This document shows, one piece after another, positions 38,943-48,061 of a stretch of 64,000 nucleotides of DNA; the first letter of the stretch is position 1; every line of letters starts with the position of its first letter. The DNA comes from Paraburkholderia tropica (GTDB taxonomy: Bacteria > Pseudomonadota > Gammaproteobacteria > Burkholderiales > Burkholderiaceae). The notes beneath the pieces were generated by a model. It was given only the letters and a program-made list of their open reading frames with translations. It was not told the DNA's origin and ran no database searches. Location: positions 1 through 64,000 of the forward strand of contig NZ_FNZM01000001.1 in NCBI RefSeq assembly GCF_900109265.1, given 5' to 3'. Position numbers and translations under genes: made by a program.

Positions 38943-41543
38943 ATGAACGAACCTCTCGTTGCCGACAGCGCCGCCGCCAGCCGCGTCGCCGAGCTTGAAA
39001 TTCACGGCATGACCTGCGCCTCGTGCGCGATGCGCGTGGAAAAAGCGCTCGCGAAAGTGCCGGGCGTCACACGCGCGTCGGTGAATCTCGCGACGGAAAA
39101 AGCCACCGTCGAAGCCAATGCCGACGCCGAAGGCGCTCAGGTTGCCGCCTCGGCCTTCGTCGATCGCCTCGTGGCCGCCGTCGAAAAAGCCGGCTACGAA
39201 GCCGCGCCTATTGTCGACGAAAATCTCGCATCGGCCGATAACGGCGCCGATTCCCCGGCAATCGCGCATTTCGCCATCGGCGGCATGACCTGCGCCGCCT
39301 GTTCGAACCGCGTCGAGAAAGTGTTGGCGAAAGTGCCGGGCGTGGCGAGCGTCAGCGTGAATCTGGCGACCGAGGAAGCCGCCGTCACGCTGAACGGGCC
39401 GCTTTCGGGCCAGATGAGCGATCAACTCGTCGCCGTCGTGAAAAAGGCCGGCTACGAGGCCACGCCGATCGTCAAGGACGCGCCCGCCGGGTCCGCGGCT
39501 CACGCCGCCACGGATTCGGCCGCCCACGGCGGCGCGCCGTCACGCGCCGCGGCCGCCGAAGACGCCGCGCGCCGCGAACTGCGCGCCGTGCTGATCGCCG
39601 CCGTGCTCACCGCCCCGCTCGTCGTGCCGATGTTCGGCCACTGGCTCGGCCTGCACTGGATGCTGCCCGCCGCCGCCCAGCTCGTGCTCGCGTCGATCGT
39701 CCAGTTCGGCTTTGGCGCGCGCTTCTATCGCGCCGCCTGGAAGGCCGTGCGCGCGGGCGCGGGCAACATGGATCTGCTGGTCGCGCTCGGCACTTCGGCC
39801 GCGTGGGGCGTCAGCGTCTACGCGATGCTCGCGCATCCGGGCGACACCGCGCATCTCTATTTCGAAGCCTCGGCGGTCGTGATCACGCTGGTGCGCTTCG
39901 GCAAGTGGCTCGAAGCGCGCGCCAAGCGCCAGACCACCGACGCGATCCGCGCCCTCAACGCGCTGCGCCCCGAACGCGCGCGTCTGCGCGAGAACGGCGC
40001 GGAGCGCGACGTACCGCTCGCGCAGGTGCGCGTGGGCGCGATCGTGGTCGTGCGGCCGGGCGAGCGCCTGCCGACCGACGGCGTCGTGCTCGAGGGCCGC
40101 AGTCATGTCGACGAATCGCTGATCACCGGCGAAAGCCTGCCGGTGCCGAAGGAGCCCGGCGAGCCCGTCACCGCCGGTTCGATCAACGGCGAAGGGCTGA
40201 TCGCGGTGCGCACGACGAAAATCGGCGCGGAAACCACGCTCGCGCGCATCATCCGTCTCGTTGAAAGCGCGCAGGCGGAAAAGGCGCCGATCCAGCGTCT
40301 CGTCGACCGCGTAAGCGCCGTGTTCGTGCCCGCGATCCTCGTGATCGCCGCGATCACGCTGGGCGGCTGGCTGCTCGCGGGCGCGTCCGCCGAAACCGCG
40401 ATTCTCAACGCGGTCGCCGTGCTGGTGATCGCCTGTCCGTGCGCGCTCGGGCTCGCCACGCCCGCCGCGATCATGGCGGGCACCGGCGTGGCCGCGCGTC
40501 ACGGCGTGCTGATCAAGGACGCTGAAGCGCTCGAAACGGCGCACAACGTCGGCGTGGTCGCCTTCGACAAGACCGGCACGCTCACGCTCGGTCAGCCCTC
40601 GCTGACGGCGTTCGAGCCCGCCGGCGGCTTCGTGCGCAACAAGACGCTCGCGCTCGCCGCCGCCGTGCAGCAGCACAGCGATCATCCGCTTGCGAAGGCC
40701 GTGGTGAAGGCCTACGACGACGCCTCGCAGGGCGCGCCGCTGCCCGCCGCCGCCGACGCGCGCGCGGTGCCCGGACGCGGCGTGCAGGCGCAGGTCGAAG
40801 GCTGGCAGCTCGCCATCGGCAGCGCGCGCTGGGTCGCGGAACTCGCGCTCGACGTGCCGTCCGCGCTCGCGGCGCGCGCCACGGCGCTGGAAGCCGAAGG
40901 CAACACGATTTCGTGGTTGATCGGGACGCAGTCCGGCGCAGAGCCAAACGCGAAAACCAACGCAAAACCCGACACCGTGCTCGCCCTGCTCGCATTCGGC
41001 GACACCGTGAAGCCGACCGCGCGCGACGCCATCGCGCGTCTGAAGTCGATGGGCATCCGCAGCGTGCTCGTGACCGGCGACAACGCGGGCAGCGCTCATG
41101 CCGTGGCCGCCGAACTGGGCATCGACGAAGTCCACGCGCAGGTCCTGCCCGACGACAAGGCGCGCACGATCCGCGACCTCAAGATTCGCAGCGGCGCGAT
41201 CGTCGCGATGGTCGGCGACGGCATCAACGATGCGCCCGCGCTGGCCGCCGCCGACATCGGCATCGCCATGGCCACCGGCACCGACGTGGCGATGAACGCC
41301 GCCGGCATCACGCTGATGCGCGGCGACCCGGCGCTCGTCGCCGCGGCGATCGACATCTCGCGGCGCACGTGGCGCAAGATCCAGCAGAACCTGTTCTGGG
41401 CCTTCGTCTACAACCTGATCGGGATTCCGCTCGCCGCTTTCGGGCTGCTCAATCCGATGCTCGCAGGCGCGGCGATGGCGTTCTCCAGCGTGAGCGTCGT
41501 GACCAATGCGCTGCTGCTGCGCACCTGGCGCGACAAACGCTAA
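38943..41543 (+). CDS. copA: Copper-exporting P1B-type ATPase
   Basis: CopA pumps Cu(I) from the cytoplasm. The 866-residue protein has two N-terminal heavy-metal-associated domains with GMTCASC (about 22-28) and GMTCAAC (about 116-122). Eight membrane helices carry the CPC metal site ([14 protein letters not shown]), followed by phosphorylation motif [10 protein letters not shown] and hinge [17 protein letters not shown]. The TGES actuator motif is [15 protein letters not shown] at 38943 was chosen because the upstream TTG at 38862 is part of the promoter. Regulation by a CueR-like activator is indicated by the operator. A terminator follows. Confidence 0.95.
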   Translation: MNEPLVADSAAASRVAELEIHGMTCASCAMRVEKALAKVPGVTRASVNLATEKATVEANADAEGAQVAASAFVDRLVAAVEKAGYEAAPIVDENLASADNGADSPAIAHFAIGGMTCAACSNRVEKVLAKVPGVASVSVNLATEEAAVTLNGPLSGQMSDQLVAVVKKAGYEATPIVKDAPAGSAAHAATDSAAHGGAPSRAAAAEDAARRELRAVLIAAVLTAPLVVPMFGHWLGLHWMLPAAAQLVLASIVQFGFGARFYRAAWKAVRAGAGNMDLLVALGTSAAWGVSVYAMLAHPGDTAHLYFEASAVVITLVRFGKWLEARAKRQTTDAIRALNALRPERARLRENGAERDVPLAQVRVGAIVVVRPGERLPTDGVVLEGRSHVDESLITGESLPVPKEPGEPVTAGSINGEGLIAVRTTKIGAETTLARIIRLVESAQAEKAPIQRLVDRVSAVFVPAILVIAAITLGGWLLAGASAETAILNAVAVLVIACPCALGLATPAAIMAGTGVAARHGVLIKDAEALETAHNVGVVAFDKTGTLTLGQPSLTAFEPAGGFVRNKTLALAAAVQQHSDHPLAKAVVKAYDDASQGAPLPAAADARAVPGRGVQAQVEGWQLAIGSARWVAELALDVPSALAARATALEAEGNTISWLIGTQSGAEPNAKTNAKPDTVLALLAFGDTVKPTARDAIARLKSMGIRSVLVTGDNAGSAHAVAAELGIDEVHAQVLPDDKARTIRDLKIRSGAIVAMVGDGINDAPALAAADIGIAMATGTDVAMNAAGITLMRGDPALVAAAIDISRRTWRKIQQNLFWAFVYNLIGIPLAAFGLLNPMLAGAAMAFSSVSVVTNALLLRTWRDKR

Positions 41544-41959
41544 AGCGCCCGCCTCAGCGCACGATCCTTTTTCAAACACATTGTTCAAACTGAGCGCGCG
41601 ACGGTCACCGCCGTCGCGCGCTTTTTTTGTTGCGCCGTGCATTCCCATTTATTGCGCGGATCGGAATGCATTATTTTCGTGTGCGAAGTATTGAGTGCAT
41701 GCTGCTAACGCGTGGCTAACGCGCAATTATTGCGGTTGATGCATCGTGCGCACGCGCGCCGCGAGCGATATTCATCCGAAGATATAACGCAAAAATCGCG
41801 ATGTATCGCGGATTTTCTTGTCTGTGCCGCGCGTTTCGTTGCATCGCCGCACATTTTTTCGCGTACCCCTCAAGGATTCACGAAGCTGGCCGTAAATCGT
41901 TTGCCAGCGCTTCGAAAGCGCCCGGTCCCTCCGCATTATTCTTTTCAGGAACCGCTTCA
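41544..41959. other. Intergenic region between copA and the chemoreceptor gene
   Basis: The gap of 416 bases contains the copA terminator (41593-41628) and an AT-richer stretch. It includes an imperfect hairpin around AATCGCGAT/ATCGCG (41794-41813), with a few T residues after it. It should hold the chemoreceptor promoter, but no flagellar sigma28 consensus was recognised. Confidence 0.45.
41593..41628 (+). terminator. Rho-independent terminator of copA
   Basis: A perfect 12-bp stem (AGCGCGCGACGG / CCGTCGCGCGCT) with a 6-base loop is followed by a T-tract, 50 bases after the stop. Confidence 0.92.
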
Positions 41960-43990
41960 ATGATTCCATCCGTCCAGCGACGCACGAGCGTCGGCGTGCG
42001 GCTCGCGCTACTTTCGTGCGTGCTCGTCGCCGCGATCTTCGCGGCCTTCACATGGGCGCTCACGAACAGCGCCGCCAACCAGGTCGGCGACCAGGTGCGC
42101 GCGCGCATCGCCGAGAAAGACCATTCGGTCGCCTCGACGATCGCCCTCATCGACAGCGCACTCGACGCCGAAGTCGACCGCTCGATGTCGCTCTTCGCGA
42201 GCTTCCTGCCCGGCGAGTTCGCGCTCGATCCCGCGCAGACCGTCGACATCAACGGCAAGGCCACGCCGACCTTCAAGGTCGGCGACCACGTGCTGAATCT
42301 CGACTTCTCGATCCCCGATCAATTCCTCGCACGCAGCGGCGCCATCGCGACCGTGTTCGCGCGCAGCGGCGACGACTTCGTGCGCGTGACGACCTCGCTC
42401 AAGAAGCAGGACGGCTCGCGCGCGATCGGCACGCTGCTCGACCGCAAGGGTCCGGCTTACGAGCCGATCGTCGGCGGACGCAGCTACGCGGGCCTCGCGC
42501 AACTGTTCGGCAAGCAATACATCACCGAATACCGGCCGATCACGGACGCCGGCGGCAAGGTGATCGGCGCGCTGTTCGTGGGCGTCGACGTCGACAAGCA
42601 GATCGACGCGATCAAGTCGGAAATCGGCAAGCTCAAGCTCGGCCAGACCGGCTATTACTTCGTGCTGGATGCGTCGAACGGCGCCACGCGCGGCAATTTC
42701 ATCGTCCATCCGGCCGACGCGGGCAAGCATTACGACGACGCCAACGCGCCCTACACGCGCATGCTCGAAGCCGGCGAAGGCACCTTCGAGTTCACGGGCG
42801 CGGACGCCTCGCTCGGCGAGCGCGACTCACGCGCGAAACTGGTCTCGTTCGTGAGCGCGCCGCAATGGCAATGGCTCGTGGGCGGCGTGGTGCCGCGCGA
42901 CGAGATCATGGCCGAAGTGAACGCCACGCGTAACCGCTTCGCCGCGATCGGCTTCGTGCTCGTGGTGCTGTTCGCCGCGCTTTCGATCTACGCCGCGCGC
43001 CGCATGGTGAGCCAGCCGCTCGACGCCGCCGCGCACGCCGCCGGCCGGCTCGCGGCGGGCGACCTCACGGTGCGCATCGGCGCGTCGCTCGATCCGCGCG
43101 GCGCGCAGTCGATGCAAGCATCATCCGTATCATCCCCCTCGCTCGACGACGCGCAGAACCAGGGCGCCGACGAAATCGGCCGCCTCACGCGCGCGATCGA
43201 CGGCATCGGCGTGGGGCTCGCGCAGATCGTCTCGCAGGTGCGCAGCGCGAGCGCGCAAATGAGCGACGGCACCTCGCGCATCGCCCAGGGCAGCGGCGAG
43301 ATCGCCGAACGGATCGCGAGTCAGGCGAGCAGCCTCGAAGAAACGGCCGCGAGCATGGAAGAGATCACCTCGACCGTGCAGCAGAACGCCGACCACGCAC
43401 AACGCGCCAACACCGTGGTGACGGGCGCCGCCGAGGCCGCGCTCGAAGGCGGCCGCGCCGTCGAACGCGTGGTGGCGACGATGCAGGACATCAGCCGCGC
43501 CTCGCAGAAGATCGGCGACATCACGAGCGTGATCGACGGCATCGCGTTCCAGACCAACATCCTCGCGCTCAACGCCGCCGTGGAAGCGGCGCGCGCGGGC
43601 GAGCACGGCAAGGGCTTCGCCGTGGTGGCGAGCGAGGTGCGCGCGCTCGCGCAGCGCAGCGCGGCAGCGGCCAAGGAGATCGCGGAACTGATCACCGAAT
43701 CGACCTCGACCGTCGATACCGGCTACCGTATCGCGGGCGAAGCGAGCACGACGATGCGCGCGATCGTCACGCGCGTGGAAGAGGTGCGCTCGATCATCGC
43801 CGAGATCAGCGTAGCCTCGCGCGAACAGTCGGGCGGCATCGAGCAGGTGAACATCGCGGTCTCGCAGATCGGCGAGGCCACGCAGCAAAATGCCGTGCTG
43901 GTCGGCGACGCCGAGCGCGCCGCCGCCGCTTTGTCCGAACAGGCCGCGACGCTCGCGGAACTCGTGAGCGTGTTCAAGGTGCGCGGCTAG
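41960..43990 (+). CDS. Methyl-accepting chemotaxis protein with periplasmic Cache domain
   Basis: This 676-residue chemoreceptor has two membrane helices (about 14-34 and 316-336) enclosing a periplasmic ligand-binding region of about 280 residues. That region resembles a fused Cache_3/Cache_2 sensor ([27 protein letters not shown], read in parts, and [15 protein letters not shown]). A HAMP domain follows (about 337-395, with a short serine-rich insertion), then a methyl-accepting coiled coil with the hairpin tip [20 protein letters not shown] (about 527-546). No CheB/CheR pentapeptide is visible at the C-terminus, which ends [13 protein letters not shown] is ten bases upstream of the ATG. 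The ligand is unknown. Confidence 0.92.
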   Translation: MIPSVQRRTSVGVRLALLSCVLVAAIFAAFTWALTNSAANQVGDQVRARIAEKDHSVASTIALIDSALDAEVDRSMSLFASFLPGEFALDPAQTVDINGKATPTFKVGDHVLNLDFSIPDQFLARSGAIATVFARSGDDFVRVTTSLKKQDGSRAIGTLLDRKGPAYEPIVGGRSYAGLAQLFGKQYITEYRPITDAGGKVIGALFVGVDVDKQIDAIKSEIGKLKLGQTGYYFVLDASNGATRGNFIVHPADAGKHYDDANAPYTRMLEAGEGTFEFTGADASLGERDSRAKLVSFVSAPQWQWLVGGVVPRDEIMAEVNATRNRFAAIGFVLVVLFAALSIYAARRMVSQPLDAAAHAAGRLAAGDLTVRIGASLDPRGAQSMQASSVSSPSLDDAQNQGADEIGRLTRAIDGIGVGLAQIVSQVRSASAQMSDGTSRIAQGSGEIAERIASQASSLEETAASMEEITSTVQQNADHAQRANTVVTGAAEAALEGGRAVERVVATMQDISRASQKIGDITSVIDGIAFQTNILALNAAVEAARAGEHGKGFAVVASEVRALAQRSAAAAKEIAELITESTSTVDTGYRIAGEASTTMRAIVTRVEEVRSIIAEISVASREQSGGIEQVNIAVSQIGEATQQNAVLVGDAERAAAALSEQAATLAELVSVFKVRG

Positions 43991-44027
43991 GCGAAAGTTG
44001 GTGCGCTTCGGCGCGCGGGCCGCAACG

Positions 44028-44068
44028 AAAAAGCCGGACGGCGTATGGCGCGCCGTCCGGCTTTTTTT
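44028..44068. terminator. Bidirectional terminator between the chemoreceptor and prolyl isomerase genes
   Basis: AGCCGGACGGCG and CGCCGTCCGGCT form a 12-bp stem flanked by A-rich and T-rich tracts. Confidence 0.92.
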
Positions 44069-44155
44069 ATCGACTGCGAATTTTGGAATACGAAATTCGG
44101 CATGCGAAGTTGGCCGCGAATATGGCCGCAAAGCACGCGGCTTCGCGCAAAGGTT

Positions 44156-45046
44156 TTAACGCACGATGGTCGCGCGGCTCGCGAGCGACTGCACGCGCTG
44201 GTTCACAGCGGCGTCCAGCGCTTCGGCCTTCAGTTGACGACGGATTTCGTCCTTCACTTCGGCGTAGCTCTGCACCTTCATCGGACGCTTGTCCTGCAGC
44301 TTGACGACGACCCACGCGTCGTCCGACTTGACCGGCTGCGGCGCGACGCCGCCCACCTGCAACTGCGCGAGGGCTTGCGCGACGTCCGTCGGCACGCCGC
44401 GCGTCTTGCCGTCGACCACGGGCGTCTTGAAGCTCACCCACGGCATCTGGCCGCCGTTCGCCTTCGACGGCGCCAGGCTGACCTGCTTCGCCACGGCGTC
44501 GAACGTCTGCCCTGCCTTCAATTGCGCGATCGCGTTTTGCGCTGCGGCCTGATCGGCAACGACGATCAGTTGCGGCTTGAACTCGTACTGGCCGAGTTCG
44601 GCGTTCACGGTGGTGTACCGCGCCTTGATCTGGCGCTCGGTCGGATCGGCGGCGCGCACGTTCGCTTCGAGCCACGCGCGGATCGCCATGTCGGTCTTCT
44701 CAGCCTCTGGCACCTGGGCGACTTCGGGACGCTTGTCGAAGTGGTCGTGGACGGCTTGCTGACGCAGCAGTTCGCGGGCGATCAGACCGTCGCGCAGCGC
44801 TGCGCGCAGTTGCGGCGCGTCGGGTGCGCCGTTGGCGGTGACTTTGCGGACGGTGTCGTCGAGCGCGGACTGAGGAATGGCCACGCCGTTGACGACGGCG
44901 ACCGCGCCGGCCGGCAACGCCGCCGACTGCGACGTCGCGCCGGATTCGCCGGCCGCGTGGGTGAGCGTGGGCAGCACGGTGCTGACAGCCACGGAAGCGA
45001 ATGCGGTCACGCACAGCGTGCGGATCAGGTGGGACATGCGGATCAC
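44156..45046 (-). CDS. Parvulin-type peptidyl-prolyl cis-trans isomerase, periplasmic
   Basis: This protein of about 296 residues has a signal peptide (LIRTLCVTAFASVAVSTVLP, cleavage near THA). An N-terminal SurA-like chaperone segment (about 40-130: AVVNGVAIPQSALDDTV, LRDGLIARELLRQQAV) precedes a parvulin domain (about 150-255: FDAVAKQVSLAPSKANGG, then GVAPQPVKSDDAWVVVKLQ). It probably assists folding of exported proteins. GTG at 45046 has GGAG nine bases upstream and was preferred; ATG at 45037 (MSHLIR) is close. The ORF extends to 45148 without a plausible signal sequence, so that start was rejected. Confidence 0.85.
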   Translation of the reverse strand: MIRMSHLIRTLCVTAFASVAVSTVLPTLTHAAGESGATSQSAALPAGAVAVVNGVAIPQSALDDTVRKVTANGAPDAPQLRAALRDGLIARELLRQQAVHDHFDKRPEVAQVPEAEKTDMAIRAWLEANVRAADPTERQIKARYTTVNAELGQYEFKPQLIVVADQAAAQNAIAQLKAGQTFDAVAKQVSLAPSKANGGQMPWVSFKTPVVDGKTRGVPTDVAQALAQLQVGGVAPQPVKSDDAWVVVKLQDKRPMKVQSYAEVKDEIRRQLKAEALDAAVNQRVQSLASRATIVR

Positions 45047-45274
45047 TGCGGGGAACTCCAAGGTTTGAATGCGTGTGCGCTTCGCGGCGGAAGGCCAATC
45101 GAGGGAATCTAGCGGAACTTCGCTCAGGAATGCGTCAGCAAGTGTCAAAGCTAAAAAGTAGTCACCCGGGATGTGACTTAGGTCAGCACATGAATGGAGC
45201 TGCTGAGGTGGCTTACTGAGTGTCCGTTGCGAGGAATCGCTGCCAGATCAACGGCCTGGCAGAGATGCAGACAG

Positions 45275-45311
45275 CTTGTCCACAGGGCTGCCAACAATTT
45301 CTGTGGACAAG
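45275..45311. repeat. Inverted repeat CTTGTCCACAG-N15-CTGTGGACAAG
   Basis: The 11-bp arms are perfect. Each arm contains TTGTCCACA, one mismatch from the DnaA-box consensus TTATCCACA, in opposite orientations (45276-45284 and 45302-45310). Confidence 0.7.
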
Positions 45312-45410
45312 ATGGTGCCTGTTTTTGCGGCACACGGCGGGGTGTGCCAAAACGGGGCATCGCGGGGGAAAACGCTTATTCATCAGCAAGTTGGCGCACT
45401 CACCCCAAGG

Positions 45411-45446
45411 TTACTCACAGGGCTATCAACGAAAACTGTGGAAAAC
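45411..45446. repeat. Diverged second copy of the DnaA-box-like element
   Basis: Bases 45416-45446 align without gaps to 45281-45311 with 23 of 31 identical, including CACAGGGCT, CAAC and CTGTGGA. Its box-like ends are TTACTCACA (45411-45419) and TGTGGAAAA (45437-45445). The two copies are 135 bases apart. Confidence 0.6.
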
Positions 45447-45732
45447 TTTGGGGTGCTGCGCAGGGGCTGCGAAGCGGCGGCGAAGTTCGCGCCAGACTTT
45501 CGGCGAGCACCGCACACGCCGGCGAATCCATCCGCTCACACTGTCCGCTCATCATCCTCCGGCACCCCGCCAAAATCCGCGCGCACCGCCCCCTTGCGCC
45601 CGATCAACCATCACGCAAAACCCGCGCTCGCAATCACTCGATGCTGTTACCGTGCGCGCTCAATTTCGCCTGAGCGCCGATTCGCCAACGCGCCAGGCGC
45701 CCGGCACCCCGCACCAGCCCGAGCACCGCTTC

Positions 45733-46779
45733 ATGACGCCCGCCTCCCGGCCGCCTTTGCGCCACAAGATCGCCGCCCTCTACGCCTTCCTGCTGGCCCT
45801 GAATACGGGTGCGTGGCTGTGGGCCATCTGCGTTTTCCGCGATCATCCCGCGCTGCTCGGCACGAGCCTGCTGGCCTGGTCGCTCGGTCTGCGCCACGCG
45901 TTTGACGCCGATCACATCGCCGCCATCGACAACGTCACGCGCAAGCTCATGCAAGCCGGACAGCGTCCGCTCGAAGTCGGCCTTGCGTTCTCGCTCGGCC
46001 ACTCGACGATCGTTGTCATCGCCACCATGGCGATCGCCGCGACGGCCGCCTCGTTTCAAGGTCCTCTGGAGCGCTTTCGCGACACCGGCGCGCTGATCGG
46101 CACCTGCGTTTCGGCGGCGTTCCTGTTCGCCATCGCGCTATTCAATCTGCTGATCCTGCGCTCGGTCCTGCGCACCTACCGGCGCGTACGGCGCGGCGAG
46201 GCCTGGAGCGAAGCCGATCTCGACGTGCTGCTCGCGGGCCGCGGTCTGATCGCGCGGCTGCTGCGTCCGCTCATGCGGCTCGTGACGCGCGGCTGGCATA
46301 TGTATTTCCTCGGCTTCCTGTTCGGTCTGGGTTTCGACACCGCGAGCGAGATCGGCCTGCTCGGCATCGCCGCCGCGAGCGCCACGCAGGACCTGCCGAT
46401 CTGGGCGATCCTCGTGTTCCCCGCGCTTTTCACCGCGGGCATGACGCTCGCCGACACCACCGACAGCCTGCTCATGCTGGGCGCCTACGGCTGGGCGCTC
46501 GACGACCCGTTGCGCAAGCTGCGCTACAACCTGTCGATGACCGCGCTCTCGGTCGTCGTGGCGGTCGTCGTGGGCGGCATCGAAGCACTCTCGCTGATCG
46601 GCCAGCGTCTCCATCTCGAAGGGGGCGTCTGGCGCGCCGCCGATACGCTCGGCGACCAGCTGGGTCTCGGCGGGTTCATCGTGGCCGGTTTGTTCGCCGC
46701 CGGCTGGCTCGCCTCGATGGCGCGCTTTCGCGCCCGATCCGGCACGCCCGCATCGCGCACGCCGGCCGGTCATTCCTGA
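45733..46779 (+). CDS. hoxN: High-affinity nickel permease (NiCoT family, HoxN/HupN-like)
   Basis: This 348-residue inner-membrane importer supplies Ni2+ for hydrogenase. The family's metal signature HAFDADHIAAIDNVTR (about 56-71) is intact. LGHSTIVV (about 86-93) and LGFDTASEIGLLG (about 200-212) are the other conserved NiCoT motifs. Eight hydrophobic segments are evident. It lies 163 bases before the hydrogenase small subunit and in the same direction, which supports nickel over cobalt. ATG at 45733 gives a typical N-terminus, but the ribosome binding site is poor and the ORF stays open upstream. Confidence 0.9.
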   Translation: MTPASRPPLRHKIAALYAFLLALNTGAWLWAICVFRDHPALLGTSLLAWSLGLRHAFDADHIAAIDNVTRKLMQAGQRPLEVGLAFSLGHSTIVVIATMAIAATAASFQGPLERFRDTGALIGTCVSAAFLFAIALFNLLILRSVLRTYRRVRRGEAWSEADLDVLLAGRGLIARLLRPLMRLVTRGWHMYFLGFLFGLGFDTASEIGLLGIAAASATQDLPIWAILVFPALFTAGMTLADTTDSLLMLGAYGWALDDPLRKLRYNLSMTALSVVVAVVVGGIEALSLIGQRLHLEGGVWRAADTLGDQLGLGGFIVAGLFAAGWLASMARFRARSGTPASRTPAGHS

Positions 46780-46858
46780 CGAATTCTGACAGTCCCGCAT
46801 CTCGGCGTGCCGCTGAATAAGCCCTCACGCATCGGAATTATCCGATAGCCAATCTGAA

Positions 46859-46872
46859 TTGACTCCGGTCAA
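46859..46872 (+). promoter_or_regulatory. Perfect FNR/Anr/FixK-type box upstream of hupS
   Basis: TTGAC-TCCG-GTCAA is a perfect dyad of the anaerobox class. A -10-like GATCAT at 46895-46900 begins 29.5 bases from its centre. That places the box at about -41.5, the class II activator position. It is 70 bases upstream of the hupS start. Confidence 0.7.
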
Positions 46873-46942
46873 AACAAGATGGCCACCCAGGCCAGATCAT
46901 TCCAATTTTTCGCAGCCCACACGGTCCATCAAGGAGGCCATC

Positions 46943-48061
46943 TTGGAGACGTTCTACGACGCCATGCGCGCACAGGGTGTGACGCGGCGCAGCTTCCTGA
47001 AGTTCTGCAGTCTCACGGCCACCGCGCTCGGTCTCGGTTCGGCGTTCGTGCCGCGCATCGCACACGCGCTCGAAACCCGTCCGCGCACGCCGGTGATCTG
47101 GCTGCACGGGCTCGAATGCACGTGCTGCACCGAATCGTTCATCCGCAGCGCGCACCCGCTCGCGAAGGACGCGATTCTCTCCATGATCTCGCTCGACTAC
47201 GACGACACGATCATGGCCGCCGCCGGCCACCAGGCCGAGGCGATCCTCGAAGACATCCGCACGAAGTACAAGGGCAACTACATCGTCGCCGTGGAAGGCA
47301 ATCCGCCGCTCAACGAAGACGGCATGTTCTGCTTCCCCGGCGGCGAGCCCTTCGTCGAAAAGCTCAAGCGCGTGAGCGCCGACGCCAAGGCCGTCATCGC
47401 GTGGGGCGCGTGCGCCTCGTGGGGCTGCGTGCAGGCGGCGAAGCCCAATCCCACGCGCGCCACGCCGATCGCCGACGTGATCCTCGACAAGCCCATCGTC
47501 AAGGTGCCGGGCTGCCCGCCCATTCCTGAAGTGATGGCCGCCGTGATCACCTACATGGTCACGTTCGACCGACTGCCGCCGCTCGACCGCCAGGGCCGCC
47601 CGAAGATGTTCTACGGCCAGCGCATCCACGACAAATGCTACCGGCGTCCGCACTTCGACGCGGGCCAATTCGTCGAAAGCTGGGACGACGAAGGCGCGCG
47701 CAAGGGCTACTGCCTCTACAAGATGGGCTGCAAGGGCCCGACCACCTACAACGCCTGCTCGACGGTGCGCTGGAACGACGGCGTGTCGTTCCCGATCCAG
47801 TCGGGCCACGGCTGTCTCGGCTGCTCCGAAAACGGCTTCTGGGACAAGGGTTCCTTCTACGACCGCGTGGTCGACATCAACCAGTTCGGCATCGAGCAGA
47901 ACGCCGACCGCATCGGCATGAGCGTCGCCGGCGTGGCGGGCGCGGCCATCGCCGCGCATGCGGTCGTCAGCGCGATCAAGAGCACCGTGCTCAAGCGCAC
48001 CGACCTCAAGCCGCTGCACGAGATCCACGACAACAATAACCATCAGGAGCCGCGGCAATGA
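46943..48061 (+). CDS. hupS: Uptake [NiFe]-hydrogenase small subunit, O2-tolerant type
   Basis: The small subunit carries the electron-relay Fe-S clusters. The start is TTG at 46943: AAGGAGG lies five bases upstream and the translation begins with the family N-terminus (M)[20 protein letters not shown]. It has a Tat signal (TRRSFLKF) with likely cleavage after AHA at residue 42. The mature chain then has Cys17, 19 and 20 (LECTCCTE), Cys115 and 120 (GACASWGC) and Cys149 (VPGCPP). These six positions equal those of E. coli Hyd-1 and the Ralstonia membrane-bound hydrogenase, whose [4Fe-3S] proximal cluster gives O2 tolerance. A C-terminal hydrophobic anchor is at about 330-350. The 372-residue length is normal. 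Confidence 0.96.
   Translation: METFYDAMRAQGVTRRSFLKFCSLTATALGLGSAFVPRIAHALETRPRTPVIWLHGLECTCCTESFIRSAHPLAKDAILSMISLDYDDTIMAAAGHQAEAILEDIRTKYKGNYIVAVEGNPPLNEDGMFCFPGGEPFVEKLKRVSADAKAVIAWGACASWGCVQAAKPNPTRATPIADVILDKPIVKVPGCPPIPEVMAAVITYMVTFDRLPPLDRQGRPKMFYGQRIHDKCYRRPHFDAGQFVESWDDEGARKGYCLYKMGCKGPTTYNACSTVRWNDGVSFPIQSGHGCLGCSENGFWDKGSFYDRVVDINQFGIEQNADRIGMSVAGVAGAAIAAHAVVSAIKSTVLKRTDLKPLHEIHDNNNHQEPRQ

Larger units (their letters stand above)
45047..45732. other. Long intergenic region with DnaA-box-like repeats before the nickel permease gene
   Basis: This is the longest gap in the window (about 686 bases). It contains an 11-bp perfect inverted repeat (45275-45311), a diverged second copy of the same element (45411-45446) and a separate hairpin GGCACAC/GTGTGCC (45329-45348) flanked by GTTTT and AAAAC. 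Small ORFs cross it but show no coding features. Both flanking genes point away from it, so divergent promoters must lie within. Confidence 0.6.

Noticed and set aside
41794..41815. Hairpin upstream of the chemoreceptor gene as a riboswitch or terminator
   Set aside because: The stem is imperfect, the T-tract is short and copA already has a strong terminator upstream.
45275..45446. A complete replication origin
   Set aside because: No dnaA, parAB, repA or gidA-type genes and no clear AT-rich unwinding element are nearby, so only box-like repeats are claimed.
46873..46942. A sigma54 -24/-12 promoter for hupS
   Set aside because: GG and GC dinucleotides with the required spacing were not found between the FNR box and the start codon.
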